Source: JBBDWK01 sp040902885
GTDB lineage: Bacteria; Acidobacteriota; Terriglobia; Bryobacterales; Bryobacteraceae
DNA: 30,175 nucleotides
Reading direction: 5' to 3'
Assembly (NCBI GenBank): GCA_040902885.1
Contig: JBBDWK010000048.1
Coordinates: 1-30,175 of the forward strand
In this document: piece by piece, positions 7,336 to 15,763 of the stretch
Layout: every line of letters begins with the position of its first letter
Numbering within the stretch: position 1 is the stretch's first letter
Made by a program: the position numbers and the translations under genes
The notes under the pieces: model-generated
Database searches by the model: none
What the model saw: only the letters and a program-made list of their open reading frames with translations
Told to the model about the DNA's origin: nothing

Positions 7336-9222
7336 TTATTGCAGCGAAGAAGCCGCGTGAAGGAAGAACTCGTCGAGCGCTTCCAGCGTGCGGTCGTTCA
7401 GGTTTTTGAGAACCAGCGCGACCACCGGCCGGCCGCGTTCAGCGAGCGCCATACGTGTGGCCAGAAACTGCGCCCTATGGTAATCGCCCTCGTAGCCTGC
7501 GGCTGGAATCTTTTCCAGCTTCTCCGAAATCAGCACGGTGGAAAAGCATTTGCCGTGTCCAATGATCATCTCATGGTAGGAGTGGTTCATCGCCGGACCC
7601 TCGTAGACGTCCACCGGCATTTTGAGCCGCCCGCGGAACACGTGATTGCCGGCGGCTTCGAGTTTGGCGCGCACGGCCCGCCCCTGAAGGGAATACCGCG
7701 AATCGCCGAAAAAAGTCAGCTCGCCGTACTCGATATTCCGGTCCTCCCCGAGGCGCTTCAGAATGGCGGCGTAGATTCCGGGAGCGTCGCCGCGAAGCTC
7801 GGGCCTGCCCTTGAGCACGTTCCGGAATCCCTCGTAGTGCAGCGTGATGGCATTCCGCCACGTCGCCTTCCCGGCGGACGCATCCAGTTTGCGCCACGCC
7901 TGGCCGGTCTTTCCCGCCACCCGGCCCGTGATCGCCTTATACAACTCCACGCTGGGCTGCGTCACAAAATTCATCTGGCGCAAGTAGCCGACGCCGAACA
8001 CCGCGTAGTGGATAAACTGCATGTACCGCGAAAGCGGCTCCGCCGCGTTCAACTTCAGCGTCGCGACCGGATAGCCGGCGCGGCGCAGACGTGCCGTGGC
8101 CGGATTATTGGGCGAGCCTGCGTACTGCACCACGAGGAACGCACGGTCCTGGCGCGGGTCGCGGGCTGGCCTGTAGTGCGACAGCTTGGCCTTCTCCCCG
8201 ATCACAACCTTCAAGCCGAGGTTCTCGCATTTGCCGAGGCTCTCTTCGAAATCCTGCTTAGTCCAGAGGGCGGCGCCCGCCATGGCTTTCGGCAGGAAGA
8301 GGGTGAGCTTGTCGCGGCCGCTCAATCCCTGGGCGTGAATGAACGCCGCCAGCTTCCAGGCGGTGAAAATCTCCTCGTCGGAAAGAAACGTCGCCGCCAT
8401 CCATTTGCGCAGGTCCGCGCCGGCCAGCGCCAGCGGATAGAGACTGCCGCGCGTGAGCGGTCCGCTGTGCCTTCCCGCAGTGGAGTTGTCGCCATCCAAC
8501 TGCAGATCGACCTTGCGGTAGCCTCTTGGGGCGGCAAATTTGTCGAGGATGGAGCCTGGCAGCGTCATGTAGAGGAAGTTCGGCCGGGCGTCGATCCGAT
8601 AGCGGTTGTAGAGCGCTGTGAGCTTCTCCAGATTGAGCACGGGCTCATAGGAGGTCATCCCCATGGCCATGCCTACCACCAGCGTGGACCGCAACACGGC
8701 GGGCAGCGGAAGGCCGGAGCGCCTGGTCATGTCTTCCAAGATCGACTTCAGCTTCGCGGGATCGGTGGAGTCGAGAGAGTAGAATTTCGGTCCGCCTTTC
8801 AGCAAGCCCAGGGCCTGGTACATCGACTTATCTTCGATCGAGCCGCCCATGCCCGCCCAGATCAGAAAGCGCAGCGGAACGCCGTGCGTCTCCTGAATGG
8901 CCGCGCGAATGGCGTGCGCTTCCTCCGCTATCCGGCGCGGCCACTCGGGATGGCACTGCGCCTGCCAGCTCAGGTTGAAGACGCCAAAGGAATTCTTGGT
9001 CACCTTCCCGGCCGCGTCCACTTCCATGCCGATGGGAATCAGCGCGTCATCGGCTGGGTTGAGCCTGGCGAGCGCGGCGCGGCGCGACTCGACATCCCCG
9101 TTCATGAATCCAATCTCTCGAAGACGCTCCAGGACGCGCTCCTGCTGAAACCGCTGAAAAAAAGCTTCTGGGGAATCTGAAGACCCGGGGTTCGAATGAT
9201 CCGCAACCAGCGAAAGCTGCAC
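7336..9222 (-). CDS. Diverged phosphoglucose isomerase-like protein
   Basis: About 628 residues from the proposed GTG at 9222. The chain follows the isomerase half of bifunctional transaldolase/phosphoglucose isomerases: GMGGS (124-128), LDSTDP (150-155), GRHSGPL (250-256), SGRDKLTLFLP (301-311) and FVTQPSVELYK (419-429), matching the usual NPFDQPDV-SK signature and its catalytic lysine. The SIS-domain sugar-phosphate loop, normally like SKSGGT, reads VGMAMGMTSYEP (183-194) and has lost the serine/glycine pattern. Activity as glucose-6-phosphate isomerase is therefore uncertain. An in-frame extension to 9441 exists but runs under the lipoprotein gene and is basic and serine-rich, so I rejected it. 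First gene of the run leading to rph and rdgB. Confidence 0.7.
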   Translation of the reverse strand: MQLSLVADHSNPGSSDSPEAFFQRFQQERVLERLREIGFMNGDVESRRAALARLNPADDALIPIGMEVDAAGKVTKNSFGVFNLSWQAQCHPEWPRRIAEEAHAIRAAIQETHGVPLRFLIWAGMGGSIEDKSMYQALGLLKGGPKFYSLDSTDPAKLKSILEDMTRRSGLPLPAVLRSTLVVGMAMGMTSYEPVLNLEKLTALYNRYRIDARPNFLYMTLPGSILDKFAAPRGYRKVDLQLDGDNSTAGRHSGPLTRGSLYPLALAGADLRKWMAATFLSDEEIFTAWKLAAFIHAQGLSGRDKLTLFLPKAMAGAALWTKQDFEESLGKCENLGLKVVIGEKAKLSHYRPARDPRQDRAFLVVQYAGSPNNPATARLRRAGYPVATLKLNAAEPLSRYMQFIHYAVFGVGYLRQMNFVTQPSVELYKAITGRVAGKTGQAWRKLDASAGKATWRNAITLHYEGFRNVLKGRPELRGDAPGIYAAILKRLGEDRNIEYGELTFFGDSRYSLQGRAVRAKLEAAGNHVFRGRLKMPVDVYEGPAMNHSYHEMIIGHGKCFSTVLISEKLEKIPAAGYEGDYHRAQFLATRMALAERGRPVVALVLKNLNDRTLEALDEFFLHAASSLQ

Positions 9223-9250
9223 GCTTCCGTTGTATCCTAGAGCATCGAAG

Positions 9251-9673
9251 ATGCGCAACCGAATTGTGCGCGGAATGCTGGGGACGGCACTGCTTCTCCT
9301 GACTGCATGCGGTTCGCACGAGGCGCCGCCGGAGGCTCTCTTTCCACCCGCACTCGGCGACGCGTGGAAACGCACCAGTTTGACGCAAGCCCCCGCTGCC
9401 GAAGCGCCCGAAGATCTTGCTCGCCTGGGCGTGAAACGCATTGTGCGCGCCGAATACGCGGGGCCCGGAGTGGTACACGCCGAGATTCACGAGATGACCA
9501 CCTCGGCTGCCAGCCTGGAGGCCGTGCAGAAGTGGAGAGCGCAGGCCGACAGCGTGATCTTCCATCACGAAAATTACTTTGTGAGGGTGCATTGGCAGGA
9601 TGCCAATAAGGACGCGGCGACAGACTTTGTGCGGGCGCTGCAGAACCACCTCACCCGGGGACCTACCGCTTAA
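9251..9673 (+). CDS. Small predicted lipoprotein
   Basis: A 140-residue protein with a lipoprotein signal peptide: basic MRNRIVR, hydrophobic LGTALLLL, lipobox LTAC with C20 as the acylated residue. The mature part is soluble, about 120 residues, with no family I recognise; VVHAEIHEMTTSAASLEAVQKW and the following strands suggest a small alpha/beta fold. The ATG at 9251 is preferred over a TTG at 9230 because the signal peptide begins there. It starts only 28 bases from the proposed start of the divergent isomerase-like gene, so their promoters must overlap each other or the coding regions. Its 3' end overlaps the sigma-54 activator gene by 11 bases, tail to tail. Confidence 0.75.
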   Translation: MRNRIVRGMLGTALLLLTACGSHEAPPEALFPPALGDAWKRTSLTQAPAAEAPEDLARLGVKRIVRAEYAGPGVVHAEIHEMTTSAASLEAVQKWRAQADSVIFHHENYFVRVHWQDANKDAATDFVRALQNHLTRGPTA

Positions 9674-11573
9674 TCTCCGGCCGCAGATTCAGATTCCGTA
9701 TCAACCGGTGCAGATAATTGGCGTGCAGTCCCAGCAGGCGCGCAGCCTCCGTGAGATTCCCGGAGGCCTGCTCGATCGCTCTCAATATGAGTTCCTTTTT
9801 CGTCTCCCTGACCGCTTCGTGGTAGCCCGGAACGTCCGCCTTCTCGGGCGCCGCCACCTCCAGCATCTCCTCCGGCAGATCTTCCACCTCGATGAGGTGG
9901 GAGCTGCCCATCACAACCGCCCGCTCAATGGCGTTCTGCAGCTCCCGCACGTTGCCGGGCCACTCGTTTTCGCACAGAACGGTTCTCGCCCGCGGCGACA
10001 GGCCGGAAACGCGCCGCTTGGTCTCCGCGCTGTATCGCGAAATGAAATAGTTCGCCAGCAGCGGAATGTCGTCCCGACGCTCGCGCAGCGGAGGCATGGT
10101 CAGCGAGACCACGTTTAGACGGAAGAACAGATCGTGCCGGAACTTCCCCTCGCGAATCTCGACGGCCAGGTCTCTGTTGGTGGCCGCCAGAATGCGGATA
10201 TTCACGTCGATGGGCCGCGTCCCGCCTAACCGCTCAAACTGGCGTTCCTGGATCACCCGAAGCAGCTTGGCCTGAAGATGCGGCGCCAGCTCGGCAATCT
10301 CGTCCAGAAAAACCGTACCGCCATCGGCGATTTCGACCTTGCCCCGCTTCTGCGCAATCGCGCCGGTGAACGCGCCTCTCTCGTGGCCAAACAGCTCGCT
10401 CTCGATCAACGCGTCCGTAAGCGTCGTGCAGTTGATCGTGACAAAGGGCTTGGCGGCGCGCCGGCTGCCGCGGTGGATAGCCCGCGCCACCAATTCCTTG
10501 CCGGTGCCGCTCTCCCCGAGGATCAATACGTTCGCTTCGGCTTCGGCGGCGCGCTTGATCAACCTGTACACCTCCATCATCGGAGCGCTGCTTCCCACCA
10601 TGTTGTACTGGACGCTGATCTCCTCCTGCAGGCGCTGGTTCTCGTTCTCTAGGCTGGCGAGCCGCCGCGCCTTATCCAGCGCTAGCGCCGCGATCCGTCC
10701 AATGGCGGCGACGAGCTGCAAGTGGGTTTCGTCGAAAAGCGTGCTGGATCGCGTATCCAGGTAGAGGACGCCAAGCGTTTTCCCGGGCAGGCTGAGCGCA
10801 ACCGCCAGCAGGCTTCGGGCCTGGGAGGAAATGACGCTCTCCGCGCCGCCAAATTCCTCGCCGCTTTGCAGGTCATTGGATAGGATCGCCTCGCCGTCCC
10901 GCAGCACCTGCCGCAGCACCGTGCCGCTCACCCTCACGGACCCTTCCGAACCCGAGAACCTGTCCCAGCCGAACATCGACTCGAAGCCCTGCTGCCCGTC
11001 GCCTGCGAGGAAAATCGCTCCGCGCTCGGCAGGCGTTATCTCGAACACCAGTTCCAGGATGCGTCTCTCGAGCGCCGGCAGACCGGTGATGGAGTGGATA
11101 GCGGTGCTTATGCTCAGGAGCGCGTTGAGATCGCGGACCGCTCTTGAAGCCGCGGGCAGCGTGCCGATCAGCTTGGCCGGTTGCAGATACAACGCGTCTT
11201 CGTCCTTCAGCCGCGCTGTCGGAGTTCCGTTCCACCGCGTTTCCTCCAATTCCACGATGCTCGATGGACAAGGCGCCGGATCCTCCTGCAACATGAAGAC
11301 GAACAGCGAGCCGCCCACCCGGATCTGGTCTCCGTGCTCCAGCCTCCGCTCGCGAACCGGGATGCCATTCACAAAGGTTCCGTTGCGGCTGTCCTGGTCC
11401 TCGAGCACGAAGCAGCCGCCGCCGTTACGGATGAGGCAGTGATCCCGGCTGACCGCTTCGTCCGGAAGCGCAAGCATGTTATGGGGCTTTCTGCCGATCG
11501 TGAAGACGTGCTCCGGCAGCGTACAGAACGCTCCCTCCATCGGCCCGGCGATCGCGATCAGTCTGGGGCTCAC
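9663..11573 (-). CDS. FHA-GAF sigma-54-dependent transcriptional activator
   Basis: Bacterial enhancer-binding protein of 636 residues. An FHA domain (about 22-95) has GR at 27-28, S42-R43-H45 and RNGTFVNG (63-70), so it should bind phosphothreonine. A GAF domain follows (about 150-300), then a short coiled coil. The AAA+ domain has Walker A GESGTGKE (353-360), the sigma-54 loop GAFTGA (400-405) and Walker B TVFLDEI (420-426). A Fis-type helix-turn-helix (about 595-630) ends the protein. FHA in place of a response-receiver domain implies control by a Ser/Thr kinase; no kinase lies in the window. The start is GTG at 11573. It diverges from mqnC across 69 bases. Targets are unknown. Confidence 0.93.
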   Translation of the reverse strand: MSPRLIAIAGPMEGAFCTLPEHVFTIGRKPHNMLALPDEAVSRDHCLIRNGGGCFVLEDQDSRNGTFVNGIPVRERRLEHGDQIRVGGSLFVFMLQEDPAPCPSSIVELEETRWNGTPTARLKDEDALYLQPAKLIGTLPAASRAVRDLNALLSISTAIHSITGLPALERRILELVFEITPAERGAIFLAGDGQQGFESMFGWDRFSGSEGSVRVSGTVLRQVLRDGEAILSNDLQSGEEFGGAESVISSQARSLLAVALSLPGKTLGVLYLDTRSSTLFDETHLQLVAAIGRIAALALDKARRLASLENENQRLQEEISVQYNMVGSSAPMMEVYRLIKRAAEAEANVLILGESGTGKELVARAIHRGSRRAAKPFVTINCTTLTDALIESELFGHERGAFTGAIAQKRGKVEIADGGTVFLDEIAELAPHLQAKLLRVIQERQFERLGGTRPIDVNIRILAATNRDLAVEIREGKFRHDLFFRLNVVSLTMPPLRERRDDIPLLANYFISRYSAETKRRVSGLSPRARTVLCENEWPGNVRELQNAIERAVVMGSSHLIEVEDLPEEMLEVAAPEKADVPGYHEAVRETKKELILRAIEQASGNLTEAARLLGLHANYLHRLIRNLNLRPEIKR

Positions 11574-11642
11574 GACACATATTGTACAGAGGGCCGCAAG
11601 CCAATCAAGCGATTATTCCTCTTTTTGCTATCGTAAGAGCTG

Positions 11643-12674
11643 ATGATTTCGCGCGCTGAAGCCCAGAATTTATTCGAGTCCGACGATTTGATAGGTATTG
11701 GCATGGCTGCGGACGCGGTTCGCCGTAAGCTCCATCCCGAAGGGATCGTCACCTATATCATCGACCGCAACGTCAATTACACAAATTTCTGCACCGAATA
11801 TTGCAGCTTTTGCGCATTCTACCGGCCCATGGGCCACGCCGAAGGCTACATTCTGCCCAAGGAAGCCATCTTCGAGAAGATTCGGGAAACCATCGGCCTC
11901 GGCGGCACCGGGGTTCTCATGCAGGGCGGCCTGCACCCCGAGTTGAAGATCGAGTGGTACGAAGATCTGCTCAGTTCCATCAAGCGGCGCTTCAGCATTC
12001 ATCTGCACTGCTTCTCCGCGCCAGAGATCACCAACATCGCGGAAGTCAGCGGACTTTCCTTGCGCGACACCATCGCGCGGCTCCGCGACGCCGGTCTGGA
12101 CTCCATCCCGGGCGGCGGCGCCGAGATCCTGGACGATGGCGTGCGGCATCGCATCAGCCGGCTCAAGTGTTCCACGCAGGAATGGATCGACGTGCATCGC
12201 ACCGCGCACTCCCTCGGCATGCGCACCACCGCTACCATGATGTTCGGCTGCGGCGAGACGATCGAGCAGCGGATGAACCACCTGGAGATTGTGCGCCGCA
12301 TTCAGGAGGATACGGGCGGATTCACCGCCTTCATCCCGTGGACCTTTCAGCGCGAGAACACATCGCTCGGACGTTTCATCAAGGAAGAGGCGACGGCTGT
12401 CGAGTATCTCCAGACTCTGGCCATCTCGCGGCTGTATCTGGACAACATCGAGCACGTGCAGTCGTCCTGGGTGACGCAGGGCCTCAAGACGCTGCAGCTC
12501 GGCCTCCGCTTCGGCGGCAATGATGTGGGCAGCATCATGATCGAGGAAAACGTCGTTTCGGCCGCCGGCGCCCGCCACCGCGCCACGGAAGAGGAGCTGC
12601 GCCGCGTAATCCGCGATGCCGGCTTCGTCCCAAAGCAGCGCGACACTCTATACCGGACATACTTCCTGAACTAA
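11643..12674 (+). CDS. mqnC: Cyclic dehypoxanthinyl futalosine synthase (MqnC), radical SAM
   Basis: Radical SAM enzyme of the futalosine route to menaquinone; it cyclises dehypoxanthine futalosine. The protein is 343 residues, standard length. The iron-sulfur cluster motif CX3CX2C is C50-C54-C57 in NFCTEYCSFCAFYR. Other family signatures are LMQGGLHPELKIEWYEDL, HCFSAPEI, SIPGGGAEIL and TATMMFGCGE. MqnC is favoured over the related MqnE and the CofH deazaflavin enzyme because of the GGLHP and AFYRP contexts. No other mqn gene is in the window, so the pathway is scattered. The upstream 69-base gap is shared with the divergent sigma-54 activator. Confidence 0.9.
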   Translation: MISRAEAQNLFESDDLIGIGMAADAVRRKLHPEGIVTYIIDRNVNYTNFCTEYCSFCAFYRPMGHAEGYILPKEAIFEKIRETIGLGGTGVLMQGGLHPELKIEWYEDLLSSIKRRFSIHLHCFSAPEITNIAEVSGLSLRDTIARLRDAGLDSIPGGGAEILDDGVRHRISRLKCSTQEWIDVHRTAHSLGMRTTATMMFGCGETIEQRMNHLEIVRRIQEDTGGFTAFIPWTFQRENTSLGRFIKEEATAVEYLQTLAISRLYLDNIEHVQSSWVTQGLKTLQLGLRFGGNDVGSIMIEENVVSAAGARHRATEEELRRVIRDAGFVPKQRDTLYRTYFLN

Positions 12675-12686
12675 GAAGGGCAGCTA

Positions 12687-12744
12687 TCAGCGCTCAGCTC
12701 TTGCCCGAGCGTGGAAGCTGAGTGCTGAATGCTGAGTGCTGAAA
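12687..12744. repeat. Intergenic hairpin with CTGAGTGCTGAA tandem units
   Basis: TCAGCGCTCAGCT (12687-12699) pairs with AGCTGAGTGCTGA (12716-12728) at 12 of 13 positions, leaving a 16-base loop. The right arm continues into a second 14-base unit: GCTGAGTGCTGAAT (12717-12730) then GCTGAGTGCTGAAA (12731-12744). It sits between mqnC and the BrkB gene. No T-run follows, so intrinsic termination is not supported. It looks like an interspersed intergenic repeat. Confidence 0.6.
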
Positions 12745-12789
12745 GCTAGATTCTGAACGGCGCGCGCAACCAGATGTTACGCTGAAAAC

Positions 12790-13689
12790 GTGAGGCTGAC
12801 CTGGAGGAGCTTCTGGTTCCTGCTCCAGCGGACTTTCATCGCAACCGCCCGCGATAACGGTTTCGGCATCGCCAAGGGAGCGGCCTACTCCGCGCTGCTT
12901 TCCTTCTTCCCGATGCTGGCCACTGCGGCGACCCTGTTGGTGCAGGCGCGCGCGGACCTGGTAGCTCGCACCGTGGCCGACTTCCTGTTCGAGGTCGTGC
13001 CTCCCGGCACAGAGCAAATTATCGCCGAGCAGTTCCGATCCCGCAGCCAGCTGCCCGCCTCCTTTCTGGTAGGCGCCGGATTGCTTGCCCTATGGGCCGC
13101 CTCCAGCACGGTAAAGAGTTTGATCGAGGGCTTCCAGGCCGCCTATCACCTCCCCAAAAACCGTTCCTACCTGCATAACTCGGGAGTGGCGATTCTGATT
13201 GTGCTGGGCACCATCGGCCCCCTGCTGGCCGCCTCCAGCGTGGTGGTTTTCGGGGTCTGGATCGATCAATGGGTGATGAGCTGGGCGCGCGTGGATCCTG
13301 CCTTAGCCACGGCCGCCGAGTGGTGGCCAACCATCAATCAGCTCGCCCGATACGTCATCGCCTTTGGCGCCATTGTGGCCGTCACCTCCATCCTCTACTA
13401 CTTCGGCCCCTACCGGCAGCAGACATGGAACGGCGTATGGGGCGGCGCTTTCATGGCCACCGTGTTCTGGCTAATCGCCACCTCGGTATTCGGGTGGTAC
13501 GTGCGCAACGTCTCGCCTTACAACCTTCTCTATGGAGGCCTGGGTTCCATCATTGCGCTGCTGGTATGGTTGTACCTCATCTCCGTGATCGCGCTGATCG
13601 GTTGCGAGTTCAACGCCCAATACGAGCGCTACTTTGCGGAGACTGCCGGCCACCCGGTGGACGAGCCGGGAGAGCTTAAGGCCTCTTGA
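12790..13689 (+). CDS. YihY/BrkB-family inner-membrane protein
   Basis: A 299-residue polytopic membrane protein of the YihY/BrkB family (virulence factor BrkB, formerly misannotated as RNase BN). Six hydrophobic segments are visible, and family-like stretches include GIAKGAAYSALLSFFPML near the N terminus, FGPYRQQTWNGVWGGAFMATVFWL, and YGGLGSIIALLVWLYLISVIALIGCEFN near the C terminus. The start is GTG at 12790 with no strong ribosome site. The molecular function of the family is not settled; a transporter or channel role is usually suggested. Its end overlaps the convergent spermidine-synthase-like gene by 14 bases. Confidence 0.9.
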   Translation: MRLTWRSFWFLLQRTFIATARDNGFGIAKGAAYSALLSFFPMLATAATLLVQARADLVARTVADFLFEVVPPGTEQIIAEQFRSRSQLPASFLVGAGLLALWAASSTVKSLIEGFQAAYHLPKNRSYLHNSGVAILIVLGTIGPLLAASSVVVFGVWIDQWVMSWARVDPALATAAEWWPTINQLARYVIAFGAIVAVTSILYYFGPYRQQTWNGVWGGAFMATVFWLIATSVFGWYVRNVSPYNLLYGGLGSIIALLVWLYLISVIALIGCEFNAQYERYFAETAGHPVDEPGELKAS

Positions 13690-15763
13690 GTATCCCGAGC
13701 AGATTACTGTAGTCGTCCGTCCAGGGCCGGAAACCCTCCGTCGCATCGAGGCGGCTCGTCATGTCCTTCATCTCGGGCTCCTTGAACATCTCTTCCCGGT
13801 CCGTGAGCAAAACCCACGTCGCGCCGAATACGCCGTTGCCGTCCTCATCTTCGGTGTCCACTACCCACGCGGGCTTCTTCAACAGCGCCGCAGCCTGGCC
13901 CACCACGGGGAGCAGGTCCAGGTACTTGTTGGACACATGAACTGCAAGAACTCCGCCGGGCTTGATGTGGCTCAGATACAGGCGGAAGGCCTCCACCGTA
14001 AGCAGATGGACCGGAATTGAGTCGCTCGAAAAAGCGTCGATGGCCAGCACGTCGAAGGCGCGCGGCGGCTGGCGTTCGAGCGACAATCGAGCATCGCCCA
14101 GCGTCACACGCACGTGGGCGTGCGAATACTTCAGGAAAGTGAATTCGGTGTTGGCCAGGCGAATTACCAGCGGGTTGATCTCGTAAAACTCGAAGTAATC
14201 GCCCGGCCGCCCATAGCTCGCCAGCGTCCCTGCGCCGAGCCCGACCACTCCGACCCGCCGCGGCCCCAGCCCCGCCTTGCCGATAGCCCTCCCCACGCCC
14301 GAGCGATAGCCGTAATACGTGGTTGGCCAGCCGCGGCGCTCGGGAGCGAGAAATTGCGTGCCGTGATTGATGGTCCCGTGCGTGAGCGTGCGCTCGGCTT
14401 GTTCGTCCAACCCGAAATCGCTCACCAGCAGCCCGCCGTAGAAGTTGCGCGCCACCACGCGCGCGTCGCTTTCGTGCTCCCGAATCTGCCAGGCGAGCGA
14501 ACCTGTCAGGCCCAGCGCCAGCGCCACCAGGAGTGCCCAGCCAAGCCTGTAGCGGCCGTGATGGAACGGCGTTGTGGGATCGCGGAATAGCACGGCCATG
14601 GCCAGCACGCCGCAGCTCACCAGCGCGATGGGCAGCTCGTAGTATCCGGGGAAAAGACGGGGCGAGATCAGCCCGACGAAGACGCCGCCCAGCGCGCCTC
14701 CAAGAGCGCACATCACGTAGAAGCCGGTCAGATAGAGCGGGTGGGGCTTCAGACGCGCCAGCTCCCCGTGACATACCATGCACGCAACGAACAAGCCTCC
14801 TCCGAACAGCGGAACCAGGGCGTATACGGAGACGTTCTGATATTCTTTGTCGAGCGCGTAACACATGGTCCCCAGCGCCACGGCGAGGAGGCGCAAGAAT
14901 GTCGCCCGCCGATACCAGCGGTCGCTGTCGAAACACAGGATGAAGCTGCCGAGGTAAAGGCAGAGCGGAAGCACCCAGAGAAACGGGATCGGCGCCACGT
15001 TTTGCGTGAGGTGATTGGTAATGGCCAGCAGCAGAGCCGAAGCGCACGCCGTCAAGCCCACCCACAGGGCTGCCTGGCCGAACGTGGGATAGGCCGGACG
15101 GTCTGTACCGTCAGGCCGAACTGTTTTTCCCGCCTTGAGAGTGGACAGCGCCAGTCCCCCACAGAGCAGCGCGAACAACACATACCCACTCGACCACACC
15201 GCACCCTGCAGACGGCCGGTCAGCCGAGGCTCCACGAAGCTCGGGTAGCTCAGCAGGGCGAGCATCGACCCCAAGTTGGAGAGCGCGTAGAGGCGATACG
15301 GCATGGCGCCTTCGCGGCCGCGCGCATACCATGCCTGCAGGAGCGGGCCCGTGGTGGAGAGCAGAAAGTACGGGAGACCCACACAGACCGCGAGCAGGAC
15401 CAGGATTCCCAGCGTCGGGTCGTCTTCGGGAAGCGGCTTCCAGCGGCTGGCGGGCGTGATGGGCAGCGCGATAACGCTCGCCGCCAGGAGCGCGGCGTGG
15501 AGCACTCCCTGCCGCCTGGGAGTGAGGTAGCGGATCGACCACCACGAATACAGATAGCCGGCCAAAAGCAGCGACTGAAAGAACAGCAGGCAGACCGTCC
15601 ACACCGCGGCCGTTCCCCCGAACCACGGGAGAATCATCCGCGCAATCATGGGCTGCACTTGAAACAACAGGAAGGCGCTTACGAAAACCGTGAGGGCGTA
15701 TAAGAGTACGGGCCGCGACGTTGGTTCGCGCGCCGTCTCCAGGGCGCTATCGGTAGGCTGCAA
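13676..15763 (-). CDS. Membrane-fused spermidine synthase-like protein
   Basis: A 695-residue fusion. The first half (about 15-430) is a multi-span membrane domain beginning VLLYALTVFVSAFLLFQVQPMIARMILP, as in other fused spermidine synthases. The second half (about 450-690) is a Rossmann methyltransferase-like domain of the spermidine synthase family: VVGLGAGTLASYG is the nucleotide loop, EFYEINP follows, then GDARLSL and IDAFSSDSIPVHLLT, where canonical enzymes bind decarboxy-SAM and polyamine. True aminopropyl transfer is not shown for such fusions. The proposed start is TTG at 15763, inside the last codons of the acyl-CoA dehydrogenase gene (17-base overlap), which suggests translational coupling. 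An internal start cannot be excluded. Confidence 0.85.
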   Translation of the reverse strand: MQPTDSALETAREPTSRPVLLYALTVFVSAFLLFQVQPMIARMILPWFGGTAAVWTVCLLFFQSLLLAGYLYSWWSIRYLTPRRQGVLHAALLAASVIALPITPASRWKPLPEDDPTLGILVLLAVCVGLPYFLLSTTGPLLQAWYARGREGAMPYRLYALSNLGSMLALLSYPSFVEPRLTGRLQGAVWSSGYVLFALLCGGLALSTLKAGKTVRPDGTDRPAYPTFGQAALWVGLTACASALLLAITNHLTQNVAPIPFLWVLPLCLYLGSFILCFDSDRWYRRATFLRLLAVALGTMCYALDKEYQNVSVYALVPLFGGGLFVACMVCHGELARLKPHPLYLTGFYVMCALGGALGGVFVGLISPRLFPGYYELPIALVSCGVLAMAVLFRDPTTPFHHGRYRLGWALLVALALGLTGSLAWQIREHESDARVVARNFYGGLLVSDFGLDEQAERTLTHGTINHGTQFLAPERRGWPTTYYGYRSGVGRAIGKAGLGPRRVGVVGLGAGTLASYGRPGDYFEFYEINPLVIRLANTEFTFLKYSHAHVRVTLGDARLSLERQPPRAFDVLAIDAFSSDSIPVHLLTVEAFRLYLSHIKPGGVLAVHVSNKYLDLLPVVGQAAALLKKPAWVVDTEDEDGNGVFGATWVLLTDREEMFKEPEMKDMTSRLDATEGFRPWTDDYSNLLGILKRP

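Noticed and set aside
6727..9180. Very long open frame on the plus strand opposite rph and the isomerase-like gene
   Set aside because: It is antisense to two genes with clear family motifs, is rich in Arg/His/Gln as expected of a GC-rich shadow frame, and has no recognisable domain.
9223..9441. N-terminal extension of the isomerase-like protein
   Set aside because: It overlaps the lipoprotein gene, is basic and serine/alanine-rich without family similarity, and the family homology begins after the GTG at 9222.
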